In this document: in pieces, positions 61,852-64,000 of the stretch
Layout of the letters: each line of letters begins with the position of its first letter
How positions within the stretch are numbered: the stretch's first letter is position 1
Translations under genes and position numbers: made by a program
The notes under the pieces: model-generated
The model's database searches: none
Told to the model about the DNA's origin: nothing
What the model saw: the letters and a program-made list of their open reading frames with translations, nothing else
Assembly (NCBI RefSeq): GCF_002251085.2
Contig: NZ_NOJZ02000001.1
Location: 372,001-436,000 of the forward strand
Origin: Romboutsia maritimum
GTDB taxonomy: Bacteria > Bacillota > Clostridia > Peptostreptococcales > Peptostreptococcaceae
Length of the DNA stretch: 64,000 nt
Direction: 5' to 3'

Positions 61852-61889
61852 AATAATAGACTGTTCAACAGACTATTATTTTTTGAACA
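61852..61889 (-). terminator. Terminator with two alternative hairpins
   Basis: Stem A: AATAATAGACTGTT / AACAGACTATTATT (one mismatch). Stem B: ACTGTTCAA (61860-61868) / TTGAACAGT (61882-61890). The two share bases and exclude each other. Located after the glycosyltransferase gene's upstream neighbour, between licD and the glycosyltransferase stop. Confidence 0.6.
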
Positions 61890-61932
61890 GTACTAATAAC
61901 ATTTAAAATACTATTTATTTTTTAATTTGTAA

Positions 61933-63033
61933 TTATATATTTTTATTAATTATATTTTCATATATTTTTTCTATATCATTGAAATTTAAATTAACTTCAT
62001 AATTTTCTTTAACAAATTTACGACCAGTTTTCCCCATGTTGTTTCTTAAGTCTTGATTTTCTAATAATTTTATTATGGCATCTTTTAATTGTTCTTCATT
62101 TTCAGACTCTACTATTATACCACTTTTGTTATTTAATACAACTTCTGGATGTCCTCCTACATTAGTAACTATTGCAGGTATTTCACATGCTTGTGCTTCA
62201 AGTGCAGCTACTCCAAAACTTTCCCTTAATGAAGGAAATACAGCTATATCAAAGGTATTAAAAGTTTTTGAAACTTCATCTAATGGCAATCTTCCTAAAA
62301 AATCAACATCTTTATCTATACCTAGTTCTTTTGTTAAATTTAATAAGTTATCCATTTGACTACCTGAACCTGCTATTTTTAAAACTATTTTTTTATCTTT
62401 GTATTGGTCTTTTACTAATTTAAAAGCTCTTATAAGATAATTTATTCCATATTTTTTTTCTAATGTTTTTATAGTTCCTATTATAAAAGGTTTCTCTATA
62501 GTAGTATTTTCCTCTATTTTCATAGATTTGAAAACATCTATATCTATTCCAAAAGGAGTTATATATATTTTCTTATCAGTATATTTATTAGTTTCTCTAG
62601 CCATATCTTTACTAGTAGAAAAAATATAATCTGCTTTTTTTAGATTATGCTTAATTATTAATTTTTGTATAAACCCACCATTTGGGAAATCATATATATC
62701 AGTTCCCCAAACAGATATAACATATGGTTTATAATTTAATAAACTTCCTATAAGTCCATAACTACTAGCATAATGAGCATGTAGTATGTCTGGCTTTATT
62801 TCATTTATAATTTTTTTTATTTCACCTATTACAGATATATATTTTACTTTTCTAAATGGACTAGCATTTTTTAATTCTTTTACGTTAAAACCAAAATTAT
62901 ATACCTTTACACCTTCTATACTTCCTTCATTCAAGGAAATAACATTAACATCGTATCCTTTACTTTTAAAATAATTACACCATTTAATTGTATGTGGATT
63001 TGATGCATCTGCTAAGTAACAAATAGTACTCAT
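61933..63033 (-). CDS. Glycosyltransferase family 4
   Basis: 366 residues, GT-B fold. The N-terminal domain has DILHAHYASSYGLIG and VISVWGTDIYDF; the C-terminal domain has PFIIGTIKTLEKKYGINYLI, VDFLGRLPLDEV and the nucleotide-sugar EX7E motif in SLRESFGVAALEAQACEIP with VGGHPEVV. It adds a sugar to the lipid-linked repeat unit; donor and acceptor are not readable. It starts 5 nt after the UDP-glucose dehydrogenase stop, so the two are co-transcribed. Confidence 0.92.
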   Translation of the reverse strand: MSTICYLADASNPHTIKWCNYFKSKGYDVNVISLNEGSIEGVKVYNFGFNVKELKNASPFRKVKYISVIGEIKKIINEIKPDILHAHYASSYGLIGSLLNYKPYVISVWGTDIYDFPNGGFIQKLIIKHNLKKADYIFSTSKDMARETNKYTDKKIYITPFGIDIDVFKSMKIEENTTIEKPFIIGTIKTLEKKYGINYLIRAFKLVKDQYKDKKIVLKIAGSGSQMDNLLNLTKELGIDKDVDFLGRLPLDEVSKTFNTFDIAVFPSLRESFGVAALEAQACEIPAIVTNVGGHPEVVLNNKSGIIVESENEEQLKDAIIKLLENQDLRNNMGKTGRKFVKENYEVNLNFNDIEKIYENIINKNI

Positions 63034-63038
63034 TATCT

Positions 63039-64000
63039 CTACCTTCCTATAGAATAATACTCTATTCCTGCATCTTTTGCATCTTCCATTTTATAACAGT
63101 TTCTTCCATCTAGAACTAGAGCTTTATTCATTTTTTCTTTATATTTATTTAAATCGTAATTCACTACATCTTTCCACTCAGTCATTATTAAGCATAAATC
63201 AGCATTTTCAATTGCTTCATCTATAGATTTTGTATAAGATATAGAGTCTTTAAATATTCTCTTAGTATTTTCTATCCCTATTGGATCATATGCTACTACA
63301 TTCGATCCTCTTTCAATTAAATATTTTATATTCGGAATAGAAGGTGCCTCTCTAATATCATCTGTTTCTGGTTTAAAAGTCAATCCTAATATTGCGACTT
63401 TAATATCTTCAAAAGTCTCTACTAAATCTGATGCTTTTCTAACTAATTTAAGCTTTTGATTCTCATTAACTTCTATAGCTGCCTTTACAGTCTTCAACTC
63501 ATATCCATTATGTGTTGCTAACCAATGTAGAGCTTTTGTATCCTTTGGAAAACAAGATCCTCCATAGCCTATACCAGCTCTTAAGAATTTACTACCTATT
63601 CTATCATCAAAACTCATACCTTTAGCAACATCTTCAATATTAGCTCCTACTATTTCACATAAATTAGCTATATCATTCATAAATGATATTTTAAGAGCTA
63701 AGAAATCATTAGATGCATATTTTATCATTTCTGCACTATTTCTATTTGTAACAACTATAGGTTGATTAAATGGTGTATATATACGTTCTAATATATCTTT
63801 TGCCCATTCACTTTCTACACCTACTACTATTCTTGATGCATTAAGAGTATCTTTTACTGCTGTTCCTTGTGATAAAAATTCTGGATTTGAAGCTACTTCT
63901 ATTTTTACATCATTTTTTAATTTATTTGTTATATACTTTTCTATCTTTTCATTAGTTCCAATAGGCACTGTTGATTTTATAACTATTAAAGTGTCTTTAT
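63039..64000 (-). CDS. UDP-glucose 6-dehydrogenase, C-terminal part (cut by window end)
   Basis: About 320 residues are visible and the reading frame continues past the window edge. The first visible motif is LIVIKSTVPIGTNEK, then EVASNPEFLSQGTAVKD, the catalytic-Cys segment GIGYGGSCFPKDTKAL near the middle, AILGLTFKPETDDIREAPS and LVLDGRNCY at the end. Converts UDP-glucose to UDP-glucuronate (two NAD+). Supplies an acidic sugar for the wall polymer encoded here. A UDP-ManNAc dehydrogenase is less likely given these motifs. Confidence 0.92.
   Translation of the reverse strand, partial: KDTLIVIKSTVPIGTNEKIEKYITNKLKNDVKIEVASNPEFLSQGTAVKDTLNASRIVVGVESEWAKDILERIYTPFNQPIVVTNRNSAEMIKYASNDFLALKISFMNDIANLCEIVGANIEDVAKGMSFDDRIGSKFLRAGIGYGGSCFPKDTKALHWLATHNGYELKTVKAAIEVNENQKLKLVRKASDLVETFEDIKVAILGLTFKPETDDIREAPSIPNIKYLIERGSNVVAYDPIGIENTKRIFKDSISYTKSIDEAIENADLCLIMTEWKDVVNYDLNKYKEKMNKALVLDGRNCYKMEDAKDAGIEYYSIGR

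Overview
The window is an AT-rich Gram-positive, anaerobic, spore-forming chromosome segment. The gene content points to the Peptostreptococcaceae, close to but not identical with Clostridioides difficile. Supporting features are a pyruvate:ferredoxin oxidoreductase, a class III fructose bisphosphatase, an alpha/beta-type spore DNA-binding protein, a CWB2 cell-wall protein, a T-box leader and an orthologue of the C. difficile epigenetic methyltransferase CamA. Genus-level assignment is not possible by reading alone. Most genes lie on the minus strand. I saw no rRNA, tRNA, CRISPR array, insertion sequence or prophage.

Layout. 1-1.8 kb: two tandem copies of an uncharacterised Cys-containing gene and a neighbour whose 3' end was copied with them; all have sporulation-like CATANNNTA promoter elements. 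2-10 kb: central metabolism (fbp, nifJ, deoC, pduL-like) with an HxlR regulator. 10-13.7 kb: shikimate operon aroC-aroB-aroA. 13.7-21 kb: flavoprotein, PP2C phosphatase, small proteins, SASP, HI0933-type flavoprotein, PAP2 phosphatase, hpt. 21-27.6 kb: CobD-like aminotransferase, two tandem DAACS symporters, DUF1232 protein, and asnA behind an Asn-type T-box.

27.7-32.6 kb: a divergent locus centred on five consecutive cysteine-rich genes, which I infer build a spore coat or exosporium layer. Three of them share a two-repeat Cys module and two are helical paralogues, one with an (Asp-Cys)/(Asp-Tyr) repeat. 32.6-37 kb: pentapeptide-repeat protein, BmpA-type lipoprotein, ptsI and ptsH. 37-41.5 kb: the solitary adenine methyltransferase (camA) and a small STAS-like protein, flanked by two different patatin-like lipases.

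41.6-64 kb is an envelope region: c-di-GMP phosphodiesterase, MurNAc-Ala amidase, divergent cis-prenyltransferase, LCP ligase, a Cwp19-like CWB2 protein, two hydrolases carrying choline-binding repeats, a phosphocholine (Lic) pathway (LicC, LicB-like permease, wHTH-nucleotidyltransferase-LicA fusion, LicD), MurJ flippase, glycosyltransferase and UDP-glucose dehydrogenase (cut by the window end). Read together, the right third appears to encode both a phosphocholine-decorated wall polymer and the hydrolases that dock on it.
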